Assembly: GCF_030010215.1 (NCBI RefSeq)
Contig: NZ_JASCRR010000008.1
Span: 153,070 to 217,069, forward strand
Length of the DNA stretch: 64,000 nucleotides
Direction: 5' to 3'
Source of the DNA: Tianweitania sp. UT-5YL-CI-8
GTDB taxonomy: Bacteria; Pseudomonadota; Alphaproteobacteria; Rhizobiales; Rhizobiaceae
Positions 41,862 to 51,255 of this stretch are shown piece by piece. The number at the start of each line of letters is the position of its first letter. Position 1 is the stretch's first letter. Position numbers and translations under genes: made by a program. Under the pieces are notes generated by a model. The model was not told where the DNA came from, did not search any database, and saw only the letters and a program-made list of their open reading frames with translations.

Positions 41862-43975
41862 TATGGACGGTCCTTGCGGGGTCCGCGCGGACGGTCGCCC
41901 GAGGGACGGCCACGCGGCTTGTCGCCACCTCGATCATCGTCGCGGGGAGGACGGCTCGGCGCCGATTTCGCACCTTGCGGTCGCGCACCGGGCGCCATCC
42001 AGACATTGGCCTTGCGCACGCCGGGCGGATCGATCGGCTTCTGGTCGCGATCGTCCTTCTTGCGACCGCCACCTCCGGCGGGCTTGCCAGCGAACTTGCC
42101 GCCTCCGGCGCCACGGTCGGGCTTGGTCGACAAGCGGCCCAGCATGTCTTCGCGGTGCCGCTCCTGATCGCGCTTGCGGTTCTTGATCAGACCGCCCTCG
42201 CCGATGCGGCCGCGTTCGCCGTCGCGCACGATGCGCGGCTTGGCGGGTGCCTCCTCTTGCGGCCTGTCGTTGCGCCTGACCGGGCGGTTGGAGAAGGGGA
42301 TTGCGATGTCGGCGTCGAAATTCGCGCCCGATTCCTCGACCAGCTTGTCGCCGAGTTGCTCGCGAAGCGTGCGCCCGTTGATCTCCTGGACATGCCCTTC
42401 ACCGAGCTCACCGAGCTGGAACGGACCGTATGAGATGCGGATCAGGCGATTCACGTCGAGACCGAGTGCACCGAGGATGTTCTTGACCTCGCGATTCTTG
42501 CCTTCACGCAGACCAATGGTGATCCAGGCATTGGAGCCCTGCTCGCGGTCGAGCGTGGCTTCGATCGAGCCGTAGAACACGCCGTCGACGGCGATACCGT
42601 CTTTCAGCCCGTCCAGCGTCTTCTGCTCGACCTTGCCGTGAACGCGGACGCGGTAGCGGCGCAGCCAGCCGGTGGCCGGCAGTTCCAGCACGCGCGACAG
42701 CCCGCCGTCATTGGTCAACAGCAGCAGGCCTTCGGTGTTGATGTCGAGCCGGCCGATGGTCATCAGACGTGGCAGACCTTCCGGCAGCACGTCGAAGACG
42801 GTCTTGCGGCCTTCCGGGTCGCGATTGGTCGTCACCACGCCAGAAGGCTTGTGGAACAGGAACAGGCGCGTGCGCTCGGGTGCGGGAATCAGCGTTTCAT
42901 CGAGATGGATGACATCCTCGGGCATCACGTTGAATGCGGGCGATGCCAGGACCTTGCCATTGACGCGAACACGACCCGCGGCGATCAGCTCTTCCGCATC
43001 GCGGCGCGAGGCGATGCCGGCGCGTGCCAGGCGCTTGGCGATGCGTTCGCCCGGCTCGACCTCTTCCTCCGTCGAGCGGGGTGCGAATTTGCGCGGCGCG
43101 CTGTCGCGCTTTTCGAAACCGCGATCCTCATCCCTGCGCCCCTCCGGCCTTGGCCCTGAGCGGAACGGCTTGTCGCCGCGCGGCGGACGGGCTTCGCCGT
43201 CGCGCGGGCGTTCGCTGCGCTGAAACTCGCGCGGCGCGCGTTCGCCCTCTTCGCGGCGCGGACGGAAGGGCTTGCCTTCGCCACCCTCGCGCGGCCGGAA
43301 TTCCCGGTTGGGCCTGTCGCCTTCTTCGCGGCGCGCGCGATAAGGCTTTGCTTCGCCGCTGGCAGCCCCGTCGGCGGGCTTGCGTTCGAACCGGCCGGGC
43401 CGTGCGCCGGCGCCTTCGCGGGGCTTGTAAGCACTGCCGCCTTCGCGTGGCTTGAACTCACCGCCCTCGCGTGGCGGACCCTTGCGATACGGCGTATCCG
43501 AGCGCTGGGCGCGCGCCTCGCCGTCGCGCGGCTTGAATTCCCGGTTCGGCCTGTCGCCATCGTCGCGGCGCGCGCGGTAAGGCTTTGCCTCGCCGCCGGC
43601 GCCATCGGCAGGCTTACGGTCGAAGCGTCCGGGCCGTGCGGCACCACCTTCGCGTGGCTTATAAGCACTACCGCCTTCGCGCGGCTTGAAATCGCCACCT
43701 TCGCGTTTCGGGCCTTTGCGGAATGGGGCCTCCGACCGTTCCGGCCGAGCCTCGCCGTCTCGCGCGCGGAAATCGCGCTTGGGGCGCTCGCCGGTGCTGG
43801 CGCCTTCGGCGGATCGCGCCGCGTAGGGTTTCTTGCCGAAGGGCTTGCCGCCGCCGGCTGCGACCGGCTTGCCGAATTTGCGCGAGCCGTCGCTCCGCGC
43901 CACGCCGGCGGGTTTACGGTCACCAGCCTTTTTAAATCCGCCCTTGCGCGGCTGGTTTTTCTTGTCGTCGTCCAT
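41861..43975 (-). CDS. rluB: 23S rRNA pseudouridine synthase with long basic repeat tails
   Basis: An RsuA-family pseudouridine synthase, probably acting on 23S rRNA U2605. The S4 RNA-binding domain begins near residue 308 (RIAKRLARAGIASRRDAEELI), and the catalytic domain has GRLDINTEGLLLLTNDGG with the active Asp and REGKNREVKNILGALG. The whole is 704 residues, more than twice a normal RluB. The first 300 residues are low-complexity Arg/Gly/Pro/Glu sequence containing two tandem copies of a 78-residue unit (about residues 73-150 and 151-229). A basic C-terminal tail of about 130 residues follows the catalytic domain. The start is at 43975 (MDDDKKNQPRKGG). Confidence 0.93.
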   Translation of the reverse strand: MDDDKKNQPRKGGFKKAGDRKPAGVARSDGSRKFGKPVAAGGGKPFGKKPYAARSAEGASTGERPKRDFRARDGEARPERSEAPFRKGPKREGGDFKPREGGSAYKPREGGAARPGRFDRKPADGAGGEAKPYRARRDDGDRPNREFKPRDGEARAQRSDTPYRKGPPREGGEFKPREGGSAYKPREGAGARPGRFERKPADGAASGEAKPYRARREEGDRPNREFRPREGGEGKPFRPRREEGERAPREFQRSERPRDGEARPPRGDKPFRSGPRPEGRRDEDRGFEKRDSAPRKFAPRSTEEEVEPGERIAKRLARAGIASRRDAEELIAAGRVRVNGKVLASPAFNVMPEDVIHLDETLIPAPERTRLFLFHKPSGVVTTNRDPEGRKTVFDVLPEGLPRLMTIGRLDINTEGLLLLTNDGGLSRVLELPATGWLRRYRVRVHGKVEQKTLDGLKDGIAVDGVFYGSIEATLDREQGSNAWITIGLREGKNREVKNILGALGLDVNRLIRISYGPFQLGELGEGHVQEINGRTLREQLGDKLVEESGANFDADIAIPFSNRPVRRNDRPQEEAPAKPRIVRDGERGRIGEGGLIKNRKRDQERHREDMLGRLSTKPDRGAGGGKFAGKPAGGGGRKKDDRDQKPIDPPGVRKANVWMAPGARPQGAKSAPSRPPRDDDRGGDKPRGRPSGDRPRGPRKDRP
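43289..43759 (-). repeat. Tandem 234-base coding repeat in rluB
   Basis: Two adjacent units encode 78 or 79 residues each, sharing GGSAYKPREG, ARPGRF-RKPADGA, EAKPYRARR and GDRPNREF. They differ by scattered substitutions, so the duplication is not recent; shorter partial units flank them. Confidence 0.85.
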
Positions 43976-44146
43976 AAGAATGTGGCCTTTGTTCTTCCGC
44001 ACGCTCCATGCGGGTCAACCGTGAACGCGCAAAAAGACGCTCTATGGGTCTACGATTGCGCTTGATCGGTTCCGGCGTCCGGGGTCAAGCGGTCAATAAC
44101 AGGATCATTCGCCGGTTGCGAGGGATATTATGGACGGTATGACGGC

Positions 44147-44599
44147 ATGACGCGGCCGGATTTCATGGCGCTGGCCTTCGCTGAGGCACGGGCGGCGCAG
44201 GCGCGCGGCGAAGTGCCGATCGGCGCGGTCGTCGTGCGCGACGGAACAGTGGTGGGCGCGGGCGGCAACCGGACGCGCGAACTGTCGGACCCGACCGCCC
44301 ATGCCGAGATTGTCGCCATCCGCCAGGCTACGCAAAAGCTTGGCTCCGAGCGGCTCGTCGGACACGACCTCTATGTGACGCTGGAGCCCTGCCCGATGTG
44401 CGCGGCGGCGATATCCTTCGCCCGTATCCGGCGGCTTTATTTTGGTGCGACGGACGAAAAGGGCGGCGCGGTAACGAGCGGCGTCAGGTTCTATGCGCAG
44501 CCCACCTGCCATCACGCGCCGGACGTCTATTCCGGCATCGGCGAGAGCGAGGCTCAGGCGCTGTTGAAAGATTTCTTTCGCGAAAGGCGCGAGCCCTGA
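44147..44599 (+). CDS. tadA: tRNA(Arg) adenosine-34 deaminase
   Basis: Converts A34 to inosine in tRNA-Arg(ACG). The 150-residue protein has the zinc deaminase motifs TAHAEIVAIRQA with His and the catalytic Glu, and EPCPMCAAAISFARI with the two Cys ligands. Length is normal. It diverges from rluB, with about 170 bases between them. Confidence 0.95.
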   Translation: MTRPDFMALAFAEARAAQARGEVPIGAVVVRDGTVVGAGGNRTRELSDPTAHAEIVAIRQATQKLGSERLVGHDLYVTLEPCPMCAAAISFARIRRLYFGATDEKGGAVTSGVRFYAQPTCHHAPDVYSGIGESEAQALLKDFFRERREP

Positions 44600-44702
44600 C
44601 CACCGTGAGCCCGTGCGAAGATGGGAAAGCGGGTGACAGGCCCGCCCTGTTCGGATAATTCCGGCGTTCCAGAATATTCACCAGACCGATTGAGGAGCCG
44701 CA

Positions 44703-45563
44703 ATGGCGACACATCCCCTGACCATCGCGTCGCTCGCTTCGATCAGTGGCCGCTATTCCGCCCTGCTCTGCGACGTCTGGGGCGTGGTCCACAACGGCGT
44801 CGAGCATTTCCCGGTTGCCACCGCTGCCCTCAAGGCTGCGCGCGAACGCGGCCTGGCGGTGGTCTTCATCACCAATGCCCCGCGCCCGCGCGACGGCGTG
44901 ATTGCGCAGATTGAAGCGCTCGGCGTGCCCCGCGACGCCTGGGACCGGATCATCACCTCCGGCGACGTCACCCGCGACCTCATCAGCGAAGGCCCTCGAC
45001 GCATCTTCCACATCGGCCCGGAACGCGATTACGCGCTTTATGAGGGGCTCGATGTCGATATCGTCGAGGAATTCGAGGCTTCCGCCGTCGTCTGCACCGG
45101 CCTGTTCGACGACGAGACCGAGACGCCGGACGATTACGCCGAAATGCTGCGCCGCTTGCGCGCCCGCAACCTCCCCTTCATCTGCGCCAACCCCGACATC
45201 GTTGTGGAGCGCGGCGAGGATCTGGTCTGGTGTGCCGGGGCACTGGCTCGCGACTACGGGCAACTGGGTGGCCGCACGCTGGTTTCGGGAAAACCGCATG
45301 CGCCGATCTACGAAGCGGCGCTGAAGGCCGCCGGCGAGGTTCTGGGCCGCACCGTTGGCAAGGACGAGGTTCTCGCTATCGGCGACGGCATGGTGACAGA
45401 CGTCAAGGGCGCGGCCGACAACGGCATCGACGTTCTCTATATCTCCGGCGGCATCCACTCGCGTGATTATGGCGATCCGCTCGCCCCCAATCCTGAACGC
45501 CTCGCCGCCTTTCTCGGGCAGCACGGCTATGAGCCGGTCGCAACCTTGCCGAGACTGCGGTAA
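44703..45563 (+). CDS. HAD hydrolase, TIGR01459 type
   Basis: A 286-residue class IIA HAD protein that by family layout would dephosphorylate a sugar or nucleotide. Motif I reads CDVWGVVHNG, so the usual acid/base Asp (DxD) is replaced by Trp, a feature of the TIGR01459 group; motif II is ITNAPRP, motif III includes VSGKPHAP and motif IV GDGMVTDVKGA. The substituted motif I makes the reaction uncertain. It lies five bases upstream of ribF, suggesting it may hydrolyse a flavin-pathway phosphate, but this is inference. Confidence 0.88.
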   Translation: MATHPLTIASLASISGRYSALLCDVWGVVHNGVEHFPVATAALKAARERGLAVVFITNAPRPRDGVIAQIEALGVPRDAWDRIITSGDVTRDLISEGPRRIFHIGPERDYALYEGLDVDIVEEFEASAVVCTGLFDDETETPDDYAEMLRRLRARNLPFICANPDIVVERGEDLVWCAGALARDYGQLGGRTLVSGKPHAPIYEAALKAAGEVLGRTVGKDEVLAIGDGMVTDVKGAADNGIDVLYISGGIHSRDYGDPLAPNPERLAAFLGQHGYEPVATLPRLR

Positions 45564-45568
45564 CGGCC

Positions 45569-46552
45569 ATGGCGAGCACCGTGGTTCACCTGCGCGGACA
45601 CGAACCAATTCCGGCCGAGCTGCGCGGCGGCGTGGTCGCGATCGGCAATTTCGACGGTATCCATCGCGGCCACCAGACGGTGCTTGAAAAAGCGCGCGAG
45701 GAAGCGGACCGGCTGGGCGTTCCCGCCCTGGTCCTCACCTTCGAGCCGCATCCGCGAAAAGTGTTCCGACCCGAGGTGCCGCTGTTCATCCTGACACCGC
45801 CGCCGATGAAACGCCGGCTCTTGTCGCAGCTCGGTTTCGCCGGTCTTGTCGAGCAACCCTTCACCCGCGACTTCGCTGCGCGCACGGCAGAAGAGTTCAT
45901 CTCCGGCGTTCTCATCGAACGGCTCGGTATCCGGCATGTCGTGACCGGCTTCGACTTTCATTTCGGCAAGGACAGGCAGGGCGGCCCGGCCTTCCTGATG
46001 CAGTCCGGCGACCGCCATGGCTTCGGCGTCACCCTGGTCGACGCGTTTCGCGACGAAGGCACGGAGATCGTCTCCTCGAGCCGTATTCGCGGACTTCTGG
46101 CGGAGGGCGATGTGTCGCAAGCGGCGGGCCTCATGGGCTATCGCTATACGGTCGAAGCCGAGGTGATCGGCGGCAAGCAATTGGGCCGAACGCTGGGCTA
46201 TCCCACGGCCAACATGAAACTGTCGGCCGAAAACGGCCTGCGCGAAGGCATCTATGCCGTGCGATTCCGCCGTCCGGACGGTTCGCTGCACGACGGCGTG
46301 GCGAGCTTCGGTCGGCGCCCGACCGTGACCGAGGATGGCGCACCGCTGCTGGAAACGTTCCTGTTCGACTTTTCCGGCGATCTCTATGGCGAAGTCGCGG
46401 CGGTCTCATTCTTCGGCTGGATCAGGGGCGAGGAAAAGTTCGACGGGCTCGAAACGCTCGTTGCCCGCATCAAGCAGGACGAGGCGGAAGCCCGCGCGCT
46501 TTTGTCAGGCGTGCGCCCCATCTCCGGTCTCGATGCGGCAGTGTGTTTCTGA
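45569..46552 (+). CDS. ribF: Bifunctional riboflavin kinase / FAD synthetase
   Basis: Makes FMN and then FAD from riboflavin and ATP. The N-terminal adenylyltransferase domain has GNFDGIHRGHQTVL and FDFHFGKDRQGG plus the SSSRIRGLL loop; the C-terminal kinase domain begins at YTVEAEVIGGKQLGRTLGYPTANM. The protein has 327 residues, normal length. It is translated right after the HAD gene with a five-base gap. Confidence 0.96.
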   Translation: MASTVVHLRGHEPIPAELRGGVVAIGNFDGIHRGHQTVLEKAREEADRLGVPALVLTFEPHPRKVFRPEVPLFILTPPPMKRRLLSQLGFAGLVEQPFTRDFAARTAEEFISGVLIERLGIRHVVTGFDFHFGKDRQGGPAFLMQSGDRHGFGVTLVDAFRDEGTEIVSSSRIRGLLAEGDVSQAAGLMGYRYTVEAEVIGGKQLGRTLGYPTANMKLSAENGLREGIYAVRFRRPDGSLHDGVASFGRRPTVTEDGAPLLETFLFDFSGDLYGEVAAVSFFGWIRGEEKFDGLETLVARIKQDEAEARALLSGVRPISGLDAAVCF

Positions 46553-46667
46553 GCAACACGTCCGCCGGAAACACCAATGTAGTCCATTTCGATTAAGTCA
46601 AATTTTACCGCGTCTGCGGCAAAGACATGTATAGGCTTTGTTTTGAGTATGCCTGTGGAGTGATGCG

Positions 46668-47465
46668 ATGAGCATTGTGCGATATTCTGCTGCGGTGTCT
46701 TTGGCTGCGCTGATGATGGCGCCCGCCGCCGCCTCGGCTGAGACATTCGACTGGATTGCCGGTGAATGGTCCTTGGAGCTGGGTGCCACGGGCATGATTG
46801 CGCCGGGCTTCGAGGGCTCCAAGAAATACAAGTTCACGGCCATTCCCGTCTTTTCGCTGGGCAAGTCGGGCAACGACACGCGCTTTTCCTCGCGCAACGA
46901 CAGCATTTCCTTCGCACTGATCGACGATGGCAACATTCGCGTCGGTCTCGCCGGCCAGTTTCTCTGGAAAGAGGAATTCGACGGCATCGATGGGCTCGAT
47001 CCGGTGCGTTGGGGCGGCGAGGTCGGCGGCTTCTTCGAGTTCTACCCGCTGGATTGGATGCGCGCCCGCGCTGAACTGCGGCACGGCATCCGCGCTCATA
47101 ACGGCTTCGTCGCCGACTTCTCGGCAGACGCCTTCAAGGATGTCACGCCCGATATTCGCATTTCCGCCGGCCCGCGCGTCTCGCTGGCCAGCGCGGATTT
47201 CTTCGACACCTATTTCGGCATCACCGCCGAGGAATCCCAGCGCTCGGGCGTCAGCGAATACAACCCCGGCGGCGGCATCCGTTCCGCAGGTGTCGGCGGC
47301 GCGATCAGTTGGAAGGCGACCGACAACATCACCGCCAGCCTGTTTGGCGAGTATTCGCGTCTGATGGGACCTGCGGCCGATTCCACCATCGTCCAGGAAC
47401 GCGGCTCTCGCGACCAGTTCACCATCGGCCTGTCCACCTCCTACCGCTTCGACTTTAGGCTGTAG
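46668..47465 (+). CDS. MipA/OmpV-family outer-membrane protein
   Basis: A 265-residue protein with a Sec signal peptide (AAVSLAALMMAPAAASA) and a mature part of alternating beta strands ending in a C-terminal aromatic-poor strand (STSYRFDFRL). The MipA/OmpV features EWSLELGATGMIAPGFEGSKKYKFTAIP and GEYSRLMGPAADSTIV are clear. It should form a small outer-membrane barrel; in some bacteria these anchor murein hydrolases. A strong tandem terminator follows. Confidence 0.9.
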   Translation: MSIVRYSAAVSLAALMMAPAAASAETFDWIAGEWSLELGATGMIAPGFEGSKKYKFTAIPVFSLGKSGNDTRFSSRNDSISFALIDDGNIRVGLAGQFLWKEEFDGIDGLDPVRWGGEVGGFFEFYPLDWMRARAELRHGIRAHNGFVADFSADAFKDVTPDIRISAGPRVSLASADFFDTYFGITAEESQRSGVSEYNPGGGIRSAGVGGAISWKATDNITASLFGEYSRLMGPAADSTIVQERGSRDQFTIGLSTSYRFDFRL

Positions 47466-47551
47466 AAGGCCTTTTCAATCTCTGCACGCTCCACTAAAAG
47501 CGCTGCTATGACAACGTTAGTGCCATTTTCGGTCACGATACGAATTACCGG

Positions 47552-47597
47552 CCCGGTGTTCCGGGCGGCTTGAGGCCGCCGGAACAGCCGGGTTTTT
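47552..47597 (+). terminator. Strong terminator after the MipA-family gene
   Basis: CCCGGTGTTCCGGGCGGC pairs with GGCCGCCGGAACAGCCGGG, with single-base bulges, around a loop of about four bases and is followed by T5. It is the right place and shape for an intrinsic terminator. Confidence 0.85.
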
Positions 47598-47622
47598 GCG
47601 CGCCTCCCCTCGCGCTTTTTTC
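47598..47622 (+). terminator. Second, weaker terminator hairpin
   Basis: GCGCG pairs with CGCGC around an eight-base loop and is followed by T6. It backs up the preceding terminator and insulates ileS. Confidence 0.6.
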
Positions 47623-47680
47623 ATTTCATGGTAGTTGAACGCCCGAGGCGCCCTGCCCGGCAACCCATTTGGCAAGACAG

Positions 47681-50600
47681 ATGACCGATACGTCCGAAAA
47701 GCTCGATTATTCGAAGACCCTCAATTTGCCGCAGACGGATTTCCCGATGCGCGCCGGCCTGCCCGAAAAAGAGCCGGCAACCGTTGCCCGCTGGCAGAAG
47801 ATGGACCTCTACAAGCGCCTGCGCGAAAGTGCCGCCGGCCGCGAGAAATATGTGCTGCATGACGGCCCGCCCTATGCCAATGGCAACATCCATATCGGCC
47901 ATGCACTGAACAAGATCCTCAAGGACGTCATCACCCGCTCGTTCCAGATGCGCGGCTACGACAGCAACTACGTGCCCGGCTGGGACTGCCACGGCCTGCC
48001 AATCGAATGGAAGATCGAGGAAAAATACCGCGCCAACGGCAAGAACAAGGACGAGGTGCCGATCAACGAATTCCGCAAGGAATGTCGTGAATTCGCTGCG
48101 GGCTGGATCAAGGTTCAGGCCGAGGAATTCCAGCGGCTCGGCGTCATCGGCGATTTCAAGAATCCGTATCTGACAATGAGCTACCACGCGGAATCGCGCA
48201 TCGCCGGCGAATTGCTGAAATTTGCCATGTCAGACCAGCTCTATCGCGGCTCCAAGCCAGTGATGTGGAGCGTGGTCGAGCGCACCGCCCTGGCCGAAGC
48301 CGAGGTCGAATACCACGACTATGAGAGCGACACGATCTGGGTGAAGTTTCCGGTGGCAGAATTCGATGAGGCAAAATTTGCGCAACTTCAGAGCACGCGG
48401 ACCAGAGAACTCGAAAAAAAATTTGCTGTCGACAAGGGCAGCTATGCAAGCCAGGCCGATGAAGAAGAACATTATTTGCTTGCGAGCGCGTCTGATCTGA
48501 AAAATTCGAGTGTTGTAATCTGGACAACTACGCCATGGACGATTCCTGGCAATCGGGCCGTGGCATATGCTGCGTTAAACATTTTTTACTCGATCTTCGA
48601 AGTTGTTTCGGCAGAAAATAGTTTTGGCCCACAGCCGGGAGAGTTACTAATTTTAGCTGATCGGCTTGCTGACGAGGCCGCCTCAAAAGCGAAAGTTGTG
48701 CTGCAACGAAAGCGGCGTGTAGATGGCAGGCAACTCGCCAGTCTCACACTTGCGCATCCGCTGGCGGGCTTGCGCCCAATCTCCCCCCATGCGGGGGAGA
48801 TGTCGGCGCAACCGACAGAGGGGGGCGCTGTCCCGCAACCTGTCCAGCCTTATGACATGACGCGTGGGCACTCTATGGTGCCCCCCTCTGCCCTGCCGGG
48901 CATCTCCCCCGCAAGGGGGGAGATCGGCGGCAGCCAGGCCGCGCCTTATTCCTTTCCCGTCCCCATGCTGGCCGGCGACCATGTCACCGACGACGCAGGC
49001 ACGGGCTTCGTACACACCGCGCCCGGTCATGGTCGCGAGGACTTTGACGCCTGGATGGATGCGGCGCCCGCATTACGCAAACGCGGCATCGAAACGCTGA
49101 TCCCCTTCACGGTCGACGATGCCGGCTTCTTCACCAAGGATGCGCCGGGCTTCGGTCCGGATCGCGAGGGCGGACCTGCGCGCGTGATCGACGACAACGG
49201 CAAGAAGGGCGACGCCAACAAGGCCGTGATCGACGCGCTGATCGCCCAGAACGCGCTTTTTGCGCGCGGGCGGCTAAAGCACAGCTATCCGCACAGCTGG
49301 CGCTCCAAGAAGCCGGTGATCTTCCGCAACACACCGCAATGGTTTGTCCATATGGACAAGGAGCTTGGCGGGTATGGGTTGGATCACACCCCCTCATCCG
49401 GCCCTTCGGGCCACCTTCTCCCCGCTGGGGAGAAGAGCGCCGGCCTTGATGCAGGCGTCTCCTCTCCCCTCGGGGAGAGGGTGGCTGCGCAGCAGACTGG
49501 TGAGGGGGTCGTGCCCGACACCCTGCGCAACCGCGCCCTTGCCGCCATCGACGCCACGCGCTTCGTGCCGGAGGCCGGCCAGACGCGTCTGCGCGCCATG
49601 ATCGCCGATCGTCCCGACTGGGTGCTGTCGCGGCAGCGCGCCTGGGGCGTGCCGATCGCCGTCTTTGCAGACGCGGACGGCAAGGTGCTTAAGGACGAGG
49701 CCGTCAACCAGCGCATTCTCGATGCCTTCGAGGCCGAGGGCGCCGACGCATGGTTCGCAGAGGGCGCGCGCGAGCGCTTCCTGGGCAGCCGCGCCAACGA
49801 GCCATGGACGATGGTCACCGACATTCTCGACGTCTGGTTCGATTCGGGCTCGACCCATACGTTTACGCTGGAGGACCGTCCCGACCTGAAATGGCCGGCT
49901 GATGTCTATCTCGAAGGCTCGGACCAGCATCGCGGCTGGTTCCATTCCTCGCTGCTGGAAAGCTGCGGCACGCGCGGACGCGCACCCTACAATGCGGTCG
50001 TCACCCATGGTTTCACCATGGACGAGGATGGCCGCAAGATGTCGAAGTCGCTCGGCAACACGGTCGTGCCGCAGGATGTCATGAAGCAGTCCGGCGCCGA
50101 TATATTGCGCCTGTGGGTCATGACCACCGACTATTGGGAAGACCAGCGCCTCGGCAAGAACGTGCTGCAGACCAATATCGACGCCTATCGCAAGCTGCGC
50201 AACACAATCCGCTGGATGCTGGGCACGCTCGCGCATGACGACGGCTCAGAGGTCGCGGTCAAGGACATGCCGGAACTGGAGCAGTTGATGCTGCACCGGC
50301 TGGCAGAACTCGACGGCCTTGTCCGGGCCGGCTACGATGCCTTCGAGTTCAAGCGCATCACCCGCGCTTTGCTCGACTTCATGGTGGTGGAGCTGTCGGC
50401 CTTCTATTTCGACATCCGCAAGGACTCGCTCTATTGCGATGCGCCGTCCTCGACCAAGCGCAAGGCTTCGATGCAGGTGGTGCGCCATCTCTTCGACTGC
50501 GTGGTGAAGTGGCTTGCGCCGATGCTGCCCTTCACCACCGAGGAAGCCTGGCTCGACCGTAACCCGGGTGCCGAATCCGTGCATCTCGAGCAATTCCCGG

Positions 50601-51034
50601 ACATTCCGGCCGACTGGAAGAACGAGGCGCTGGCCGCAAAGTGGCAGAAGGTCCGCCAGGTGCGCCGCGTCGTCACCGGCGCCTTGGAAATCGCCCGCGC
50701 GCAGAAGGTCATCGGCTCGTCTTTGGAAGCCGTTCCCGTCGTCTATCTGACGGACGATGCTTTGGCCGGCGCAATCGCGGGCGTCGACATGGCCGAAATG
50801 GCAATCACCAGCGGCTTGACGATTGCGCGCGAGGCAGCGCCCGCCGGCGCATTCACGCTGGACGACGTAGCCGGTGTATCCGTCGTCGTGGAAAAGGCTG
50901 TGGACCACGGCCTGGTCAAATGCGCACGGTCGTGGCGCTACACCGCCGATGTCGGCTCCGATGCCGATTTCCCCGAGGTCTCGGCGCGCGACGCAGCTGT
51001 TCTGCACGAATTGCAGGCGCTTGGACGGCTCTGA
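47681..51034 (+). CDS. ileS: Isoleucyl-tRNA synthetase with two in-frame palindromic insertions
   Basis: Charges tRNA-Ile; a class I synthetase with the CP1 editing domain that removes valine. GNIHIGHAL (HIGH) and [11 protein letters not shown] (KMSKS) are intact, as are [13 protein letters not shown] and [19 protein letters not shown] in the editing domain. The protein is about 1,117 residues, roughly 100 more than rhizobial relatives. The extra length falls in two places: residues about 367-415, encoded by a palindrome at 48779-48924, and about 569-611, encoded by a different palindrome at 49385-49513. Both read through without stops. Nucleotides 48361-48660 have only about 46% GC. I use the ATG at 47681 ([11 protein letters not shown]), not the TTG at 47669. 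Confidence 0.96.
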   Translation: MTDTSEKLDYSKTLNLPQTDFPMRAGLPEKEPATVARWQKMDLYKRLRESAAGREKYVLHDGPPYANGNIHIGHALNKILKDVITRSFQMRGYDSNYVPGWDCHGLPIEWKIEEKYRANGKNKDEVPINEFRKECREFAAGWIKVQAEEFQRLGVIGDFKNPYLTMSYHAESRIAGELLKFAMSDQLYRGSKPVMWSVVERTALAEAEVEYHDYESDTIWVKFPVAEFDEAKFAQLQSTRTRELEKKFAVDKGSYASQADEEEHYLLASASDLKNSSVVIWTTTPWTIPGNRAVAYAALNIFYSIFEVVSAENSFGPQPGELLILADRLADEAASKAKVVLQRKRRVDGRQLASLTLAHPLAGLRPISPHAGEMSAQPTEGGAVPQPVQPYDMTRGHSMVPPSALPGISPARGEIGGSQAAPYSFPVPMLAGDHVTDDAGTGFVHTAPGHGREDFDAWMDAAPALRKRGIETLIPFTVDDAGFFTKDAPGFGPDREGGPARVIDDNGKKGDANKAVIDALIAQNALFARGRLKHSYPHSWRSKKPVIFRNTPQWFVHMDKELGGYGLDHTPSSGPSGHLLPAGEKSAGLDAGVSSPLGERVAAQQTGEGVVPDTLRNRALAAIDATRFVPEAGQTRLRAMIADRPDWVLSRQRAWGVPIAVFADADGKVLKDEAVNQRILDAFEAEGADAWFAEGARERFLGSRANEPWTMVTDILDVWFDSGSTHTFTLEDRPDLKWPADVYLEGSDQHRGWFHSSLLESCGTRGRAPYNAVVTHGFTMDEDGRKMSKSLGNTVVPQDVMKQSGADILRLWVMTTDYWEDQRLGKNVLQTNIDAYRKLRNTIRWMLGTLAHDDGSEVAVKDMPELEQLMLHRLAELDGLVRAGYDAFEFKRITRALLDFMVVELSAFYFDIRKDSLYCDAPSSTKRKASMQVVRHLFDCVVKWLAPMLPFTTEEAWLDRNPGAESVHLEQFPDIPADWKNEALAAKWQKVRQVRRVVTGALEIARAQKVIGSSLEAVPVVYLTDDALAGAIAGVDMAEMAITSGLTIAREAAPAGAFTLDDVAGVSVVVEKAVDHGLVKCARSWRYTADVGSDADFPEVSARDAAVLHELQALGRL
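48779..48924. repeat. Palindromic repeat element in ileS (element A)
   Basis: Left arm 48779-48828 and right arm 48877-48924 are imperfect inverted repeats of nearly 50 bases around a centre of about 48 bases. Each arm also holds a small hairpin of CTCCCCC with GGGGGAG. The style (CTCCCCC...GGGGGAGATGTCGGC) matches mobile-type intergenic palindromes known from Rhizobiales. Here it encodes about 49 residues in frame. Confidence 0.88.
49385..49513. repeat. Palindromic repeat element in ileS (element B)
   Basis: Arms starting CACACCCCCTCATCCGG and ending ACTGGTGAGGGGGTCGTG are inverted repeats that continue inward through GGGCCACCTTCTCCCC and its partner CTCGGGGAGAGGGTGGCT. Each arm contains CTTCTCCCCGCTGGGGAGAAG-like inner hairpins. 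It is a different sequence family from element A and encodes about 43 residues in frame. Confidence 0.88.
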
Positions 51035-51255
51035 TCCCGGTTGCGCAAATGCAACGGCTGGGGGCGAAAGGCCGTCCGCCGTTGCCCTTGACGAACCGTT
51101 AAGGTAAAAGCGCAAAACTCGGCAGACAAATTGTCGCCGGATTTTAGTCGGATGAGCGAGTAACGGCGCAGCTTTTGGATGGCTGGGTCGAAATGGATGG
51201 TGAGCGCGGTCTCCACCGGGCTCTGACGAGAGGCGATCGAGTGGTTTTTGTTGGC

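Noticed and set aside
43289..43759. Repeats in rluB as a CRISPR array
   Set aside because: The units are long, adjacent, in frame and degenerate, with no spacers; they encode protein repeats.
47552..47622. Hairpins upstream of ileS as a T-box leader
   Set aside because: They lie directly behind the MipA-family gene with T-runs, and no T-box or specifier-loop sequence is visible before ileS; simple terminators explain them.
48779..49513. Palindromes in ileS as a group II intron, inteins or disrupting insertions
   Set aside because: The reading frame is continuous, there are no splice or intein motifs, and all synthetase signatures are intact on either side.
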